A DNA stretch of 64,000 nt from Martelella lutilitoris (GTDB lineage Bacteria > Pseudomonadota > Alphaproteobacteria > Rhizobiales > Rhizobiaceae), in the NCBI RefSeq assembly GCF_005924265.1, contig NZ_VCLB01000001.1:124001-188000 (forward strand), read 5' to 3'. Of the stretch, positions 1 through 8,185 are shown piece after piece. Numbering within the stretch: the stretch's first letter is position 1; each line of letters opens with the position of its first letter. The translations under genes and the position numbers were made by a program. Under the pieces are notes generated by a model, which worked only from the letters and a program-made list of their open reading frames with translations, was not told the DNA's origin and made no database searches.

Positions 1-40
1 TCTTCAGGGTCGTGCGCCGTGTCGGATTGCGAAGTGTCAT
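1..40 (-). CDS. 5' end of an unidentified gene leaving the window
   Basis: An ATG on the minus strand at 40 opens a frame that runs off the left edge (13 codons, beginning MTLRNPTRRT). An AGGAG ribosome binding site sits about 8 bases upstream, which is the main support. The basic start could be the cytoplasmic end of a membrane protein, but the product cannot be identified. It lies about 70 bases downstream of the racemase gene on the same strand, so the two may share a transcript. Confidence 0.4.
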   Translation of the reverse strand, partial: MTLRNPTRRTTLK

Positions 41-110
41 TCTCGATCTCCTGGTTTGTTCGTCCCGCGTCCGGTCCCTCTCGGCCGGAGCGCGGGCGTT
101 TCTCGCCGAC

Positions 111-854
111 CTAGTGGACTGGAACGGGCCGGCTTTCTTTCCCCTCCGCTGAAAGCTCGTCTTCCAGGGAGAACCTGACGGCCGCCTCTGCGTGAAGCAG
201 CGTCGAATCAAAACTCGGTATGTCGAAATCGTCCGGACGGACCAGAAGTCCGACCTCGGTGCAGCCGAAGATGATGCAGTCGGCGCCCTTCTGCCTGGCT
301 CGCTCGGCGATCGCGATATAGCGTTCGCGCGATGCGCCGCTGAGCACCCCGCAGCAGATCTCCTCAAAGATCACATCATGCACCGTGGCCCGGTCGGCCT
401 CTCCGGGAATGACCGGATCGAGGCCGAAATGGTCCTTGAGGTAACCGACATAGAACGGCTTCTCCATCGTGTAGCGCGTGGCCAGAAGCAGCGGCCGCTT
501 CTTTCCGGCCTTCTTCACCGCAGCGCCCGTCACCTCGGCGATGTGGATCAGCGGAATATCGATCGCCGCCTGCACCTCGTCGGCGAGAATGTGCATCGTG
601 TTGGTGCAGATCAGCACCATGGCGCAGCCGCATTGTTCCAGTTCGCGGGCAACCGAGATCAGCGTTTCGGCCGCAAGGTCCCAGCGTCCGGCCTTCTGCT
701 GCGCCACGATCTCGGAAAAATTGACGGAGCGCAGACAAAGATCCGCCGAAGCCAAGCCGTCGCCCATCAGGCGCCGGACCTCCTCGTTGATGTGCTTGTA
801 ATACACCGCGGTGCTCTCCCAGCTCATGCCGCCGATCAGGCCTATCCTTTTCAT
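111..854 (-). CDS. Aspartate/glutamate racemase family protein
   Basis: A 247-residue cofactor-independent amino acid racemase of the Asp/Glu superfamily (YgeA/RacD type). The N-terminal GLIGGMSWEST motif and the two catalytic cysteines, Cys83 in ICTNT and Cys198 in GCTEVG, are both present, so the two-base racemisation chemistry should be intact. Length is normal for the family. It is probably a cytoplasmic enzyme acting on aspartate, glutamate or a related acidic amino acid. It is divergent from an Lrp-type regulator and an opine-type dehydrogenase, with which it shares an AT-rich promoter region, so it is probably controlled by that regulator. The exact substrate cannot be read from the sequence. 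Confidence 0.88.
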   Translation of the reverse strand: MKRIGLIGGMSWESTAVYYKHINEEVRRLMGDGLASADLCLRSVNFSEIVAQQKAGRWDLAAETLISVARELEQCGCAMVLICTNTMHILADEVQAAIDIPLIHIAEVTGAAVKKAGKKRPLLLATRYTMEKPFYVGYLKDHFGLDPVIPGEADRATVHDVIFEEICCGVLSGASRERYIAIAERARQKGADCIIFGCTEVGLLVRPDDFDIPSFDSTLLHAEAAVRFSLEDELSAEGKESRPVPVH

Positions 855-1252
855 TGTCTCGTTCTCAATTCTGTTTCAGGTACGAACATAATCAGCGTAG
901 CGGACCTGACAGAAGAGAGTTTTCTTATTTTTGCACAAAGGCAAAAATCCAAGCAAATATGTCCTACTGAACCTCAAATAATGCGGAAATTTTCTCTCTT
1001 TTGAAAACTTGACATAAATCCCATACTCGTGCACAAATTTTACTCAATAGATACAATTCACCAAAACTTGAGCAAAGCATGCGGAATTTTCTGCATTTTG
1101 ACAAGGGTCAACCGTCCAATTTAGCCATATCTGCAGTTGCGTTGCGGCGTCAGATTTTGTCGAAATGGCAAGGCATATGAAAATTTCTTCTCAATTTTCA
1201 GACAGTTCTGAGAATTTCATCCCGACCGCAGGATATCAGGGGAGCCCCGAGA
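855..1252. promoter_or_regulatory. AT-rich divergent promoter region
   Basis: This 398-base gap separates the divergent racemase and Lrp-type regulator genes and is much richer in A and T than the flanks. It holds two imperfect direct copies of a block starting ATGCGGAA and ending TTTTGA/TTGACA, at about 980-1013 and 1079-1103. A TTGACA hexamer is seen at about 1009-1014. AT-rich imperfect repeats are typical of Lrp-family binding regions. Exact start sites cannot be fixed. Confidence 0.5.
1178..1200. promoter_or_regulatory. Inverted repeat, candidate Lrp-type operator
   Basis: TGAAAATT (1178-1185) and AATTTTCA (1193-1200) form perfect 8-base arms separated by 7 bases, 53 bases before the regulator start codon. 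AT-rich dyads of this kind are common for Lrp/AsnC proteins. Autoregulation, and control of the divergent racemase, is an inference. Confidence 0.4.
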
Positions 1253-1714
1253 ATGTTTGACGAGATCGACCGCAAGATCGTCGATATCCTGCAGCGCCAG
1301 GCGGACCGGACGGTCAGCGAGATCGCCGAGGAGGTCGGCCTTTCGCACACGCCTTGCTGGCGGCGGATCAAGCGCATGGAGGACCTCGGCTTCATCCGCG
1401 CCCGCGTTGCCCTCATCGACCGCAAGATGGCCAATATTCCGATGACCATCTTCATCGCCGTCAAGGCGCCGCGCCACGCCATTGAATGGTTCGACGAGTT
1501 CCGCAAGCAGATCAGGGATATCCCCGAGGTGACGGAGGCCTACCGGCTGACCGGCGATACGGACTACCTGCTGAGGATTGTCGTGCCCGACATCGAGACC
1601 TATGACCAGGTCTACAAGAACCTGATTTCGCGGCTGGAGTTTTCCGACATCAACTCCTCGATCGCGATGGAGGAGCTGAAATTCACCACGGCGCTGCCGA
1701 CCAACTACATGTAA
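1253..1714 (+). CDS. Lrp/AsnC family transcriptional regulator
   Basis: A 153-residue DNA-binding regulator. The N-terminal winged helix-turn-helix (about residues 1-60, with the typical DEIDRKIVDILQ start) is followed by a RAM/AsnC ligand-binding domain containing the conserved TGDTDYLL segment. Length is normal. It probably senses an amino acid. The gene begins 22 bases before the opine-type dehydrogenase, so the two are likely co-transcribed, while the racemase is read from the other side of the shared promoter region. Confidence 0.93.
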   Translation: MFDEIDRKIVDILQRQADRTVSEIAEEVGLSHTPCWRRIKRMEDLGFIRARVALIDRKMANIPMTIFIAVKAPRHAIEWFDEFRKQIRDIPEVTEAYRLTGDTDYLLRIVVPDIETYDQVYKNLISRLEFSDINSSIAMEELKFTTALPTNYM

Positions 1715-1736
1715 GAAGACAAAGGCTCGAAGACCC

Positions 1737-2813
1737 ATGAAAATCGCAATTCTCGGCGCTGGAAACAACGCCTACGGCCTTGCTGCCTTCATCGCCGATG
1801 CCGGCCATGCGCCCGTGCTCTGGTCTCCTTCCGGCACGAATGCCCTGGCGCTTGCCGAGGGCACGGCGCTGATGGCCACCGGCGCGGTGGAATTCGAAGG
1901 TCCCGTTGGCGTGGCCGCCTCATGCGAAGAGGCCGTCAGCAGCGCCGATCTGGTGATGATCGCCATGCCGGTCAACGGCCACAGGGCGGCAATCGACGCC
2001 ATGGTGGACCATCTGAAGCCCGCAACGCCGGTGATCATTTCCTCCCACAGTTCCTTTGCCGCGCTCTATCTCTCGCGCGCGCTGAGGGACGCAGGCAAGA
2101 CGCTTCCGATCATTGCCTGGGGCACGACGCTTCTGACCGCGCGGAAAAACGGCGACAGCGCCGTTGTGGTCAACACCGTGCGCCAGAAGGTCGACATGGC
2201 GACCGTGCCCTTCGGCGCCATGGATGAAGGCCACGCGCTCTGCACCGAGCTTTTCGGCGACCGCTTCGTCCGGCGCGACGGGCTTATGGCGATCGCGCTG
2301 TCCAACCTCAACCCGCAAAACCATCTGGGCATTGCGCTGATGAACCTGACGCGGATGGAAAAGGGAGAAACCTGGGGCCAGGGCGAGAACATCACCCCGG
2401 CCGTCGGTCGCTTCATCGAGGCGCTCGATGCCGAGCGGCTGGCGATCGCGGAGAAATTCGGACTTCACGTGAAGACGGTGCGCGAGCATTTCTCCCTGTC
2501 CTTCCACGTGCCGCTCGCCTCGGTCTCGGAGATGAACCAGGAAATGCATGCGCAGGGGCGCGGCGGTTTCGGGCCGTCGACCATCGAGAGCCGCTATATT
2601 CTGGAAGATGTGCCCTTCGGTCTTGTCGCCACCAGCGCGCTTGGCCGCCTGGTCGGCGTTCCGGCAAAGCTGCACGAGGCCGGCACAGCGATCTTTTCCG
2701 CCGCCTATGGCCGCGACCTTGCCGCCGACAACGACCTTCTGCCCGCCCTTGATTTTGCCAGCCTCGACAGGAAAGCGCTCGAGCGGCTCTGCCGGGACGG
2801 CTACGCCGGCTGA
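1737..2813 (+). CDS. NAD(P)-dependent octopine/nopaline (opine) dehydrogenase family protein
   Basis: A 358-residue oxidoreductase. An N-terminal Rossmann fold is marked by GAGNNAYG at residues 7-14. A C-terminal helical domain typical of opine dehydrogenases contains the family's Asn-x-x-x-His motif (NPQNH, His196). Family members reductively join an amino acid to a 2-oxo acid, or oxidise the product. Placement after an Lrp-type regulator and opposite an Asp/Glu racemase suggests it handles an amino-acid conjugate. The gene follows the regulator by 22 bases in one operon. The specific opine is unknown, and other 2-hydroxy- or imino-acid substrates are possible. Confidence 0.82.
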   Translation: MKIAILGAGNNAYGLAAFIADAGHAPVLWSPSGTNALALAEGTALMATGAVEFEGPVGVAASCEEAVSSADLVMIAMPVNGHRAAIDAMVDHLKPATPVIISSHSSFAALYLSRALRDAGKTLPIIAWGTTLLTARKNGDSAVVVNTVRQKVDMATVPFGAMDEGHALCTELFGDRFVRRDGLMAIALSNLNPQNHLGIALMNLTRMEKGETWGQGENITPAVGRFIEALDAERLAIAEKFGLHVKTVREHFSLSFHVPLASVSEMNQEMHAQGRGGFGPSTIESRYILEDVPFGLVATSALGRLVGVPAKLHEAGTAIFSAAYGRDLAADNDLLPALDFASLDRKALERLCRDGYAG

Positions 2814-2838
2814 GGCAGCCGGAAAAAGCCTCGCACCG

Positions 2839-3897
2839 CTACTCGTCGCAGCTCAGCGAATGGAAATAGTCGCCCCAGCTGTTGATGCGGATATCGAAAT
2901 AGCGGCCGTCCTCGAAGACGCGGCCGCCATCCCAGACGAGCGCGCCATCCTTGGCGGTGCCGCGCATATAGACGACGCCATTATCCGTCATCAGGTCGAC
3001 AAAACGGCGCTCGTCGGGTTCGATCCGGCCGGAAACAGCCGTGAAATCGCCGCCGCCGACAGGGCGATAGCGCAGGCTGTAGTCGATCGGCGCGTCGCAG
3101 CGATTGCTGAGAACGAAGGCGATGAACAGGTCGGGCGTGGCCTCGATGGCGCGGAAAAAGGGCGAACCGGCGCCTGTGACCACCCGGCCGATCGCCTCGA
3201 TCTCGGCCTTGCCGATATAGCGTCCCTCGCCCGGGTAAAGATAAAGCCCGGTAATGCCGGCGGCCACGCGAATTGCCGCACCCGAGGCTCCTTCCGGCAG
3301 GTCACAGTTCATCGCCATCATGTCGCCCGGCGCAATGGAGAGCGCCGCACAGGCCGGCGTCGTCATCTGGCCGCCGGTCGCGCGATCGTAAAAGCGGATG
3401 GCCAGGAAGCCGTCGTCCCTTTCCGTCTCCCGCCGGTCGAAAGCCGCCTCGTCGGTCTCGGCGCTGAAGGGGGGATGCTCCACAAGCTCGACTGTTTCGA
3501 CAATGGCGAGCTTGCCGTCAAAACGGGCCGCCGGTCCGAAGGGCGCCTCGTCCACAGGCAGAAAGACGCGCCGGATGAAACGCCGCGAAGCCGGGATATA
3601 GCCGTCGTCCAGGTCGACCCGCGGGATCACCTGCCGGTCGGCCAGAACCTGGTCCGTATCGGGGTCGATCACGCAGGCTGCTGCCGTCAGCACATGACGC
3701 GGACCGATGACGGTCGCGCTGCAGACAATATCGCTGACGCCCGTCACGATGGCCGCCATGGCCCGGTCCGGCGCATCAAGCGCCTTGACAGGCTCCACGG
3801 ACGTTTGCGCGGAAACGGGCAGCGCGAAAAGGCAAAGAAGGAGCACGGAAAACCCGGTGGCAAGACGGTGGATCGGCTTCAACGAGAAACGGCTCAC
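2839..3897 (-). CDS. Secreted trypsin-like protein with mutated catalytic His
   Basis: A 352-residue protein read from a GTG start one base after the stop of the upstream gene, with a GGGAGAG site in front. An in-frame TTG 27 bases earlier is less likely. Residues 1-30 look like a signal peptide ending SA. A chymotrypsin-like fold follows, but the usual TAAHC motif reads TAAAC (residues 71-75), so the catalytic His is Ala74. The nucleophile-like Ser205 remains in EGASG. It is therefore probably a non-proteolytic pseudoprotease. About 120 C-terminal residues after it have no recognised motif. It is the last gene of a three-gene unit with overlapping or touching ends. Confidence 0.72.
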   Translation of the reverse strand: MSRFSLKPIHRLATGFSVLLLCLFALPVSAQTSVEPVKALDAPDRAMAAIVTGVSDIVCSATVIGPRHVLTAAACVIDPDTDQVLADRQVIPRVDLDDGYIPASRRFIRRVFLPVDEAPFGPAARFDGKLAIVETVELVEHPPFSAETDEAAFDRRETERDDGFLAIRFYDRATGGQMTTPACAALSIAPGDMMAMNCDLPEGASGAAIRVAAGITGLYLYPGEGRYIGKAEIEAIGRVVTGAGSPFFRAIEATPDLFIAFVLSNRCDAPIDYSLRYRPVGGGDFTAVSGRIEPDERRFVDLMTDNGVVYMRGTAKDGALVWDGGRVFEDGRYFDIRINSWGDYFHSLSCDE

Positions 3898-3898
3898 A

Positions 3899-5296
3899 TC
3901 ACTCTCCCTGCGGCGCTTCGGCAAAGACGAGAAGCGACGCCGTTTCGCCGGCCCTGAGGCTGTATTCCTGCTCGCCCGGCCCCTTGACGACGGTTGAATG
4001 CAGCTGGATCGTGCAGGTATTCTGCCCCAGCGCGCCCTCGCTCAGCGCCTTGACCGCGATCCGCACGGGGCCGGGCGCAACCGATGGTTCGAAACGGGTG
4101 CCGCCGTTCAGAAGATCGACAATCTCGGACGAGACGACCCCGGTGCTGTCGCTGATCGTCAGCTCCACGCGATCGACATCCTCGCGGCCATTGTCGATCA
4201 GCGTGAAGGCGAGCGGCAGTTCGACGAAAACCGGCTGCAGCCCGTCATCCCCCAAATCGATCGCCGCGCCGCGCGGCAGGTCGGCGCGCAGCGGCCCGGG
4301 ATCGGCGTAGGAAGCCGCATCGTCCTCCATCAGCGCCATGATCGCGCGCGCTTCCTCGCGCGCCTCGTCATAGGCCGTCGCATCGCCCTGTTTCAGGCTT
4401 TGCGGCAGGCTCAGCAATCGTTCATACTTGCGCAGAAGCCGAAGCGATATCCGGGGCCTGAAGGCAGGCTGATCATAGGCTTTCGGGTCCTCGCGCAGCG
4501 ACAAAACCTCGTAGCCGAAGCTGCGGGCCGCCCCCGAGAGCAGGCGGTTGACCGCTTCGGCCGTTGCGATCGCCCGGTTGCGCAGGTTGTTTTCGGCAAG
4601 AAAGGCCATGAAATCCGCCGTCGACCAGTTGATCGCGTCAAGCCGCGCACCCTCGGCCCGCAAATCCCCGTTCCAGATCGCCTTCGCCGTTTCCGCTTTG
4701 ACCCAGTCGCCCTTGGCGATGCCGCTCTCCCAGACAAAGGTCCGTCCCCAGTCAGGGCTTGACGGCATGTTGAAGGCCCATTCGCCCGGAAGACCGGGAG
4801 CCTCGATCACCTGCGCCAACCCGACATAGGCATTCTGGCTCGGGGCATAGAAGCGGAACACCAGCCTGACGGCATAGGGCTGGACAAGCGGCGCGCCTTC
4901 CGGCAAAGCCGCGCCGCCGTCCTCGCCCTGCGGCGTCCAGAGCTGGACCGCGCCGGGACCAAGCGTGGGCAGTTGAAGGCGGTAGTCCGTCACGTCATAG
5001 CGAAACCGGGTCGAAAACACGGGCTCGTCGTAAAGAAGGCCCATCTCCAGTTCGGCATTCCAGTCAAGCGTCACGGTCGATGCCGGCGCCAGGTCTTCGC
5101 CGACAAGCGGATTGCGGAAGGTCGCTTCGTACCGCTCGGCCCCGGCCTCGACAATGCGTGGATTGTCCTGAGCGAAGGCCATAACCGGAAGGGCCAGAAA
5201 AAGCAGGAAAACCAGCGCCGGCAGGCCGTGGACTGTCTTTGCCTGCTGCCTGGTTTCGCCCGTCACGGGCCGGCCGGAAGTCAGGAATCGAGCCAT
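3899..5296 (-). CDS. Secreted protein of unknown family
   Basis: A 465-residue protein that I do not recognise. After a short cytoplasmic start, residues about 26-42 form a hydrophobic segment ending in an AFA-like cleavage site, so it should be exported. The mature part looks like beta-rich domains at each end, with a helical Arg/Leu/Glu-rich middle at about residues 220-330. The C-terminal region (about 345-465) could be an immunoglobulin-like fold. No catalytic motif is evident. Its start overlaps the end of the upstream membrane-protein gene by 16 bases, and its stop lies one base before the start of the pseudoprotease gene. This argues that the three products work together in the envelope. 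Confidence 0.7.
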   Translation of the reverse strand: MARFLTSGRPVTGETRQQAKTVHGLPALVFLLFLALPVMAFAQDNPRIVEAGAERYEATFRNPLVGEDLAPASTVTLDWNAELEMGLLYDEPVFSTRFRYDVTDYRLQLPTLGPGAVQLWTPQGEDGGAALPEGAPLVQPYAVRLVFRFYAPSQNAYVGLAQVIEAPGLPGEWAFNMPSSPDWGRTFVWESGIAKGDWVKAETAKAIWNGDLRAEGARLDAINWSTADFMAFLAENNLRNRAIATAEAVNRLLSGAARSFGYEVLSLREDPKAYDQPAFRPRISLRLLRKYERLLSLPQSLKQGDATAYDEAREEARAIMALMEDDAASYADPGPLRADLPRGAAIDLGDDGLQPVFVELPLAFTLIDNGREDVDRVELTISDSTGVVSSEIVDLLNGGTRFEPSVAPGPVRIAVKALSEGALGQNTCTIQLHSTVVKGPGEQEYSLRAGETASLLVFAEAPQGE

Positions 5297-6177
5297 GACT
5301 CAAATTCCCTCTGTTGTTCGTCCGAGATGAAAAGCCGACGTTTTCCCCCAAGCGGCGCGCCGTTGACGCGCTGGCCGTAATAGCTGTCGCCATAGGCCTC
5401 ATCCAGCTCATAGGGCACGAAACTCAGCACATACCAGCTTGCGGCCGCGACAATGGCAATCGCGCAGAGCCCTGCGAGAAAGCCGATCGTCCACCAGCGG
5501 CGCGACCGTTTTTCCGATAGCGGGAGAGCCGCTGTCTGCGGCTCGCCGTATTCGGCCTCGTCCTCGCCGCCGGCCTGCGCGCCGCCGGCTAGCAGATAGA
5601 CGCCGCCCGCGGTTCCGAGAGCGGCAGCCAGCGGGTCGTCCTCATCGGGCTCGATCACGGCGATCGCGCGCTGACGCGTCAGGTTGCGGGCATCATTGGA
5701 GGAAAGGATCCGTCCCGCAAGCGGGACCTGAAGCTCGACCACCGCGCCCGTGGCTGCCTCGATCGTGTAGAGCACGCTGTGGCGGTCGACGCGACCGCCG
5801 GGTTCGACATGAACCTTCATCACATTGGCGGGGTAGAGCTCGCTGTCGACGGGCGTGTGAAGATCGACGCGCCTTGAAGAGGAACGCTGCGGCGCGGGAG
5901 CGACGACTTGCGGAGCGACCGGCCCTTCTTCCGGCGCCATCACCTCGATCTCCAGCAGGCTTTCGCGTTGAAGAAGGGTCGCGCCCACGGCAAGCGGCGC
6001 GGTAACCGCCTTGCCGCTCTCGCTGGCGCGCACATGAAACGAGCGGCCGTTCGCCGTCTCCAGATCATAAAGCGGATCGCCGCTGATGATCGGATCACCC
6101 AGCCTGAAATAGGCTCTTTCCACCCTGGCCGGATAGAATTCGTCTCCGGCCGGGCTTTCGATATGCACACGCGCCAT
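5281..6177 (-). CDS. Membrane protein with two lipoyl/biotinyl-like domains
   Basis: A 298-residue protein. Residues about 1-80 and 102-177 each resemble a barrel-sandwich hybrid domain (biotinyl/lipoyl or HlyD type). The Lys that would carry biotin or lipoate is absent: the hairpins read ETAN and EAAT. An acidic linker, a basic stretch (EKRSRR) and one transmembrane helix at about 228-253 follow, then a roughly 45-residue tail. The positive charges before the helix suggest that the repeated domains are cytoplasmic and the tail periplasmic. It is the first gene of the three-gene unit. The function is unknown; a scaffold or adaptor role is an inference. Confidence 0.7.
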   Translation of the reverse strand: MARVHIESPAGDEFYPARVERAYFRLGDPIISGDPLYDLETANGRSFHVRASESGKAVTAPLAVGATLLQRESLLEIEVMAPEEGPVAPQVVAPAPQRSSSRRVDLHTPVDSELYPANVMKVHVEPGGRVDRHSVLYTIEAATGAVVELQVPLAGRILSSNDARNLTRQRAIAVIEPDEDDPLAAALGTAGGVYLLAGGAQAGGEDEAEYGEPQTAALPLSEKRSRRWWTIGFLAGLCAIAIVAAASWYVLSFVPYELDEAYGDSYYGQRVNGAPLGGKRRLFISDEQQREFESWLDS

Positions 6178-6270
6178 CGCCTTTAACCCCTGCTGCGACC
6201 GAAACTAGTCGAGCGCCCGGTTGTCAGCAAGTGGTGAAGCGGTTCAGTGCAAACCAGGCTTTCCGAATGC

Positions 6271-6459
6271 TTAAACCTCGATCGGCCTGGCCTCGGATGC
6301 GAGCATGATCGGCACGCCGTCGCGAATGGGATAGGCAAGCCGCGCCTTTTGCGAGACGAGCTCCTGGCGCTCGGCATCATAGGTGAGCCTGCCCTTGGTC
6401 ACCGGGCAGACGAGAAGCTCCAGCATTTTCGGATCGATCCCGGCATCCTTCTTGGCCAT
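6271..6459 (-). CDS. Trm112 family protein
   Basis: A 62-residue zinc-ribbon-like protein of the Trm112/YcaR family. The [12 protein letters not shown] core and the C-terminal [11 protein letters not shown] segment are diagnostic. As in many proteobacterial members only one Cys of a possible metal site is seen. In eukaryotes Trm112 activates methyltransferases; the bacterial role is less clear. An ATG 42 bases upstream would overlap the preceding gene, so the start at MAKKDAG was chosen, 11 bases after that gene's stop. It sits last in an apparent operon with the LON-domain and thioredoxin-like genes. Confidence 0.85.
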   Translation of the reverse strand: MAKKDAGIDPKMLELLVCPVTKGRLTYDAERQELVSQKARLAYPIRDGVPIMLASEARPIEV

Positions 6460-6469
6460 GGCCGGTTGC

Positions 6470-7135
6470 CTATTGCAGCTTGTCGCCGGGATCGCCGGCA
6501 AGCGCGAATTCGATAATCGCGACGAACAGTTCGGCGCGGGTTTTCAGGTCCGGCGCCTCCAGAAGCGCCTGTTTTTCCGCCGGGCCGAAGGGCGCCATCA
6601 TGGAGAGTGAATTCACCAACGTCAGATTGCTCGCCTGTTCGATATGCTCCCACTCGGTCTCAAGCCCCTCTGCCTCGAGATAATCCCTGAAGGCCTCCAG
6701 AAGCGCGGCGCGGTCGACGCTCTCCTCCTGCGCCTCCAGATTGAGATCGCCCATGAAGGGCGCGATCTCGAAACTGCGGAAGGGTTTTGCCGTGCGCACC
6801 TCCTCGATCAGCCGGACGCGGCAGATGCCGGTCAGCGCCACGAGATAGCGCCCGTCGCCGGTCTCGGCAAACGAGGTGACCCGGCCGACGCAGCCGATAT
6901 TGGAAAGCGGCGTGACGTCGTTGACGTTCAGCGTCTCGTCATGATGGGCGGGCTGGACCATGGCGATCAGCCGGTTGCCCGAGATCGCCTGATCGACCAT
7001 CGCCAGATAGCGCGGTTCGAAAATGTTGAGCGGCAATTGCCCCTGCGGCAACAACAGCCCGCCCGTCAGCGGAAACACCGGAACCACCTCCGGCAGATCC
7101 TTCCGCGTCAGATATCGGGCATTGCCAACCTGCAC
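6470..7135 (-). CDS. LON peptidase substrate-binding domain protein
   Basis: A 221-residue protein made of the Lon N-terminal substrate-binding fold only. The [23 protein letters not shown] start and an internal GCVGRV segment are characteristic. There is no AAA+ or protease domain, so it is not Lon itself. It starts with GTG, preceded by a strong GAGGAGG site, 17 bases after the thioredoxin-like gene. The order thioredoxin-TPR, LON-domain, Trm112 is familiar in rhizobia. It may bind unfolded protein, but the role is not established. Confidence 0.88.
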   Translation of the reverse strand: MQVGNARYLTRKDLPEVVPVFPLTGGLLLPQGQLPLNIFEPRYLAMVDQAISGNRLIAMVQPAHHDETLNVNDVTPLSNIGCVGRVTSFAETGDGRYLVALTGICRVRLIEEVRTAKPFRSFEIAPFMGDLNLEAQEESVDRAALLEAFRDYLEAEGLETEWEHIEQASNLTLVNSLSMMAPFGPAEKQALLEAPDLKTRAELFVAIIEFALAGDPGDKLQ

Positions 7136-7152
7136 CGGTCCGCCTCCTCGCC

Positions 7153-8127
7153 TTACGAAAACAGGATCGTCGACAGCCGGCGGCGCGCGGCGATCGTCGC
7201 CGGGTCCTTCGGACCCCAGGCCTCGAAGAAGGCGATCAGCTGCTTGCGCGCGCCGTCATCCTCGAATTCGCGGTCCTTGCGCATGATCGTCAGAAGGTGC
7301 TCGGCCGCCTCGTCGCGCTTGCCTTCGGCATTCAGCACCTTGGCAAGCTTCATGCGGGCGGCGTGATCATCGGCATTGAGCGCAAGCGCATGCTCGAGTT
7401 CTGCAGGATCGCCAAACTTGCGGGCCTCCTCGATCTGCTCGATGCGGGCGGAAAGCGCCTTGATGGCGTCGTCGTCCTTGAGTTCTTCCGGCACCTGCTC
7501 GAGCACCTGCTTGGCGCGATCGAGCTGACCGGCGGCAACCATGCAGCGGCCGATGCCGGCGAGCGCCTTCGGATTTTCCGGGTCGGCCTGCATGACGGCG
7601 GCAAAAAGCTGGCCGGCCTCCTGCAGCTTTTCTTCCGCCAGAAGCTGTTCGGCCTGATCGAGCGCCGAGGCGATTTCGGCCTTGCGGTCCTGTTCGGAGG
7701 GGCTTTTGTCGGAGAGCTTGTTGATGAATTCGTTCACCTGGCTTTCCGGCACAGCGCCCATGAAACCATCCACCGGCTGGCCGTTGGAGAAGGCGATGAC
7801 GGCGGGAATGGACTGGATGCCGAGCTGGCCGGCGATGGCCGGGTGATCGTCGATGTTCATCTTGACCAGCTTGACCTTGCCGCCGGCAGCCGTCACGGCT
7901 TTCTCGATGACTGGACCGAGCTGCTTGCACGGGCCGCACCAGGGCGCCCAGAAATCCACCAGCACGGGCTGGGTGCGCGATTCCTCGATGACATCCTTGC
8001 CGAAATCGGCCGTGGTCGTGTCCTTGATCAGCCCGCCGGGCGGCGTTGCGCCGTTGGAAGCGCCGTTGGCCGATACGTTCATCTGGCCACCGAAGGAACC
8101 GCCATATGGATTGTCAAAACCGCTCAT
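7153..8127 (-). CDS. Thioredoxin-TPR protein (CnoX/YbbN-like co-chaperone)
   Basis: A 324-residue protein. Residues about 35-140 form a thioredoxin domain with an intact CGPC active site (about residues 64-67). The remainder is a helical tetratricopeptide-like region ending in a conserved FEAWG motif. This is the CnoX/YbbN architecture, a chaperedoxin that protects proteins from overoxidation and hands them to GroEL in the characterised enterobacterial case. The CGPC motif suggests redox activity. The ATG at 8127, with GGGGAGA before it, is preferred over a GTG one codon earlier. Confidence 0.88.
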   Translation of the reverse strand: MSGFDNPYGGSFGGQMNVSANGASNGATPPGGLIKDTTTADFGKDVIEESRTQPVLVDFWAPWCGPCKQLGPVIEKAVTAAGGKVKLVKMNIDDHPAIAGQLGIQSIPAVIAFSNGQPVDGFMGAVPESQVNEFINKLSDKSPSEQDRKAEIASALDQAEQLLAEEKLQEAGQLFAAVMQADPENPKALAGIGRCMVAAGQLDRAKQVLEQVPEELKDDDAIKALSARIEQIEEARKFGDPAELEHALALNADDHAARMKLAKVLNAEGKRDEAAEHLLTIMRKDREFEDDGARKQLIAFFEAWGPKDPATIAARRRLSTILFS

Positions 8128-8185
8128 CACTATCTCCCCGTCCGGCCCGAAGGGCCAATTCCTGTCTTCGTTTGTAGATCGTGTG

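Noticed and set aside
2839-3897. Calling this gene an active trypsin-type protease
   Set aside because: The catalytic His position is Ala, so an active hydrolase is not supported even though the fold is recognisable.
2548-3957. Plus-strand frame covering the end of the opine-type dehydrogenase and the trypsin-like gene
   Set aside because: It is out of frame with the dehydrogenase and antisense to the protease-like gene; low-complexity shadow translation.
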